Below, piece by piece: positions 45,524 through 46,742 of a stretch of DNA of 46,742 nucleotides. A program made the position numbers and the translations under genes. The DNA comes from Clostridium_AI sp002297865 (GTDB taxonomy: Bacteria; Bacillota; Clostridia; Lachnospirales; Lachnospiraceae): contig CALFNR010000192.1 in NCBI GenBank assembly GCA_937903005.1, forward strand, positions 1 through 46,742, in the 5' to 3' direction. Each line of letters starts with the position of its first letter. Position 1 is the stretch's first letter. Under the pieces are notes generated by a model. It was given only the letters and a program-made list of their open reading frames with translations. It was not told the origin of the DNA and made no database searches.

Positions 45524-45603
45524 AAAGTCAGCATATTTTGTACATAGTTTCTTTTCTCAAAAACAACTTACACAGCACAAATCCCTACTCTAGGAGGAAT
45601 TAT

Positions 45604-46389
45604 ATGAAACTATTGAGTATTGGGTATAATCATGTCCATGATGAATCCTTTGAAATTAACCGTCCTGACGGAATAGATAGCTGGCTGTTTCTATTTATAC
45701 GAACACCTGGCCTCTTTTGTTATGATGGAAATGAAATTGTTGCTAAACCAAATTCTTTTGTTATCTTTTCGAGTGGTTTTCCTCACTATTATAAAGCATA
45801 TAATGAAGTCTATGCTGATGACTGGTTTCATTTTATGGCAACAAAGGAGGATATTTCGTTGTTCCACTCCTTAAACATTCCTTTAAATACAGTTGTTCCA
45901 CTAACTAATACAAACACGCTAAACGCATCCATCCGAAATATGATTTACGAATTCAACTCAGACAACCTTTATAAGACAGACTTAATTGATCTCAATTTTC
46001 ATCTGCTACTTTACAAATTAGTGCGCATTTTACATAACAATAATACGTTTTATACAACGAAAGATTCTATTTACTTTACACGCATGCAGGCTCTGCGAGA
46101 GGATATCTATAATAATCCACAAATAGAACGCAGCGTAGATTCAATGGCTGCAGAACTTTCTATGAGTCGCTCTGCCTTTCAACACAATTATAAAAACATA
46201 TTTGGAAAAAGCGTTATGAAAGACATCATTAACAGTCGCCTACGCAAAGTTAAATTTTATCTGTCAACAAGTGATATGACACTGGAGGATATTGCACAGC
46301 AATGTGGTTACCATAATCAGTTGCATTTAATACGGCAATTCAAACAATATTGTGGATTGACACCAACAGAATATAGACGATATCAATAA
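45604..46389 (+). CDS. AraC-family transcriptional regulator
   Basis: 261 aa from ATG 45604, preceded by AGGAGG with 6 nt spacing; upstream codons in frame lack such a site. The N-terminal cupin-like sensor (about 1-120: LFLFIRTPGLFCYDGNEIVAKPNSFVIF, here cited in part as GNEIVAKPNSFVIF) has the usual metal-free AraC fold. The C-terminal about 100 residues hold two helix-turn-helix motifs: SVDSMAAELSMSRSAFQ and LEDIAQQCGYHNQLHLIRQF, then CGLTPTEYRR, the family signature. It is divergent from the GH43 gene and most likely activates it on a plant-sugar signal (inference from position). Confidence 0.93.
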   Translation: MKLLSIGYNHVHDESFEINRPDGIDSWLFLFIRTPGLFCYDGNEIVAKPNSFVIFSSGFPHYYKAYNEVYADDWFHFMATKEDISLFHSLNIPLNTVVPLTNTNTLNASIRNMIYEFNSDNLYKTDLIDLNFHLLLYKLVRILHNNNTFYTTKDSIYFTRMQALREDIYNNPQIERSVDSMAAELSMSRSAFQHNYKNIFGKSVMKDIINSRLRKVKFYLSTSDMTLEDIAQQCGYHNQLHLIRQFKQYCGLTPTEYRRYQ

Positions 46390-46742
46390 ATGTGAGTGAT
46401 ATACTGTCTTCTGATGGGGCTGTCGCTTTAACGATTGAAAAATTGTGAAGCGGCAGCTTCATTTTTGCTGTTTCAGAAGAATCCACACCATGCTGTAGAT
46501 TGTATGCCGGCTTTATCTGACCGTTTCCCACAGCGTCCTCTTTCATTCTCATAAATGTAGCATCATGGTCGGTTTTGGAATAATTGTTTCAATATTTAGC
46601 AGAAGTTTTAATTGATATCCGCCCGCATTTTAAGCTCTAACGCTTTCCTTTGTATTTCTTATACCAACCAAATATATGTAATAATAACAATAAGCAGAAT
46701 AGCACCGAAACCAGCTTTCAATTTTATCGCTGACTGGACCTT
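46390..46742. other. Right-edge region without an intact gene
   Basis: 353 nt holding a transposase fragment (46493-46587, minus). At the edge there is a 27-codon hydrophobic minus-strand reading that enters from outside and stops at 46659-46661 (...GFGAILLIVIITYIW...); it may be the end of a membrane gene or chance. No intact gene, tRNA or clear inverted-repeat end is visible. Confidence 0.5.
46493..46587 (-). pseudogene. IS1182-family transposase fragment
   Basis: A minus-strand reading gives NNYSKTDHDATFMRMKED followed by AVGNGQIKPAYNLQ, matching the conserved catalytic-core segment of IS1182-family DDE transposases (typically SKTDPDATFMRMKED...NGQLKPAYNVQ). An in-frame stop lies just before it, and downstream the reading diverges into unrelated sequence to about 46391. 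Only about 32 codons of a protein normally near 450-550 aa remain, so this is a decayed insertion sequence relic. Confidence 0.8.

Larger units (their letters stand above)
45213..45603. other. Divergent control region, GH43 / AraC-type regulator
   Basis: 391 nt without a supported gene. It holds back-to-back promoters about 75 nt apart (45391-45419 minus and 45495-45523 plus) and a long GH43 leader of about 170 nt. The leader contains a second strong ribosome binding site (AAAGGAGG, near 45276-45285) not attached to an obvious gene; at most it could serve a peptide of about 16 codons that ends in the GH43 ribosome binding site. Confidence 0.5.

Overview
The window is AT-rich, densely coded Gram-positive DNA: strong AGGAGG ribosome binding sites, TTGACA/TATAAT promoters, intrinsic terminators, and clostridial gene families. 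These include a modular secreted GH43 glycosidase with Pro/Ser/Thr linkers, an Mrp ATPase fused to a NifX-like domain, and an L,D-transpeptidase with Bsp-like repeats. I infer an anaerobic plant-polymer-degrading Clostridia of the Lachnospiraceae type (for example the Clostridium phytofermentans group). No rRNA or tRNA gene was seen.

Positions 1 to about 27,035 hold one apparently co-directional minus-strand biosynthetic cluster, read from right to left. A promoter at 27,007-27,035 precedes a stand-alone formyltransferase-like protein that resembles the detached N-terminus of an NRPS. Next come two paralogous B12-binding radical SAM enzymes, an SdpI-like small membrane protein, an ABC ATPase, its permease, a PLDc_N small membrane protein, and two giant NRPS genes. 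NRPS1 reads A-T-E / C-A-T / C-A-T-E. NRPS2 begins exactly one base after the NRPS1 stop, reads C-A-T / C-A-T-E / C-A, and runs off the left edge. Condensation-domain sequence types fit the positions of the epimerase domains, so the assembly order can be read from the sequence: at least six residues, with D-configuration expected at positions 1, 3 and 5. No release domain lies inside the window. I do not recognise the product. The combination of an NRPS, a trans formyltransferase, tandem B12 radical SAM enzymes and a YxlEFG/SdpI-like membrane module is the best candidate here for an undescribed system.

Positions 27,147-30,090 hold an rRNA-methyltransferase-like gene and an MBL-fold hydrolase coupled to an ABC permease gene that carries two single-base frameshifts. 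Positions 30,270-34,033 are a plus-strand PspA / zinc-ribbon / TPM / SPFH operon equivalent to Bacillus pspA-ydjGHI (envelope stress). Positions 34,111-39,772 are minus-strand housekeeping or envelope genes: L,D-transpeptidase, class II fructose-bisphosphate aldolase, YqeY and Mrp-NifX. A sigma-70 (rpoD) gene follows at 40,076 without a dnaG neighbour, then a ROK regulator.

Positions 42,807-46,389 form a divergent pair: a secreted GH43-CBM6-ricin-CBM2 hemicellulase and an AraC-type regulator that probably controls it. The right edge carries a short decayed piece of an IS1182-family transposase.
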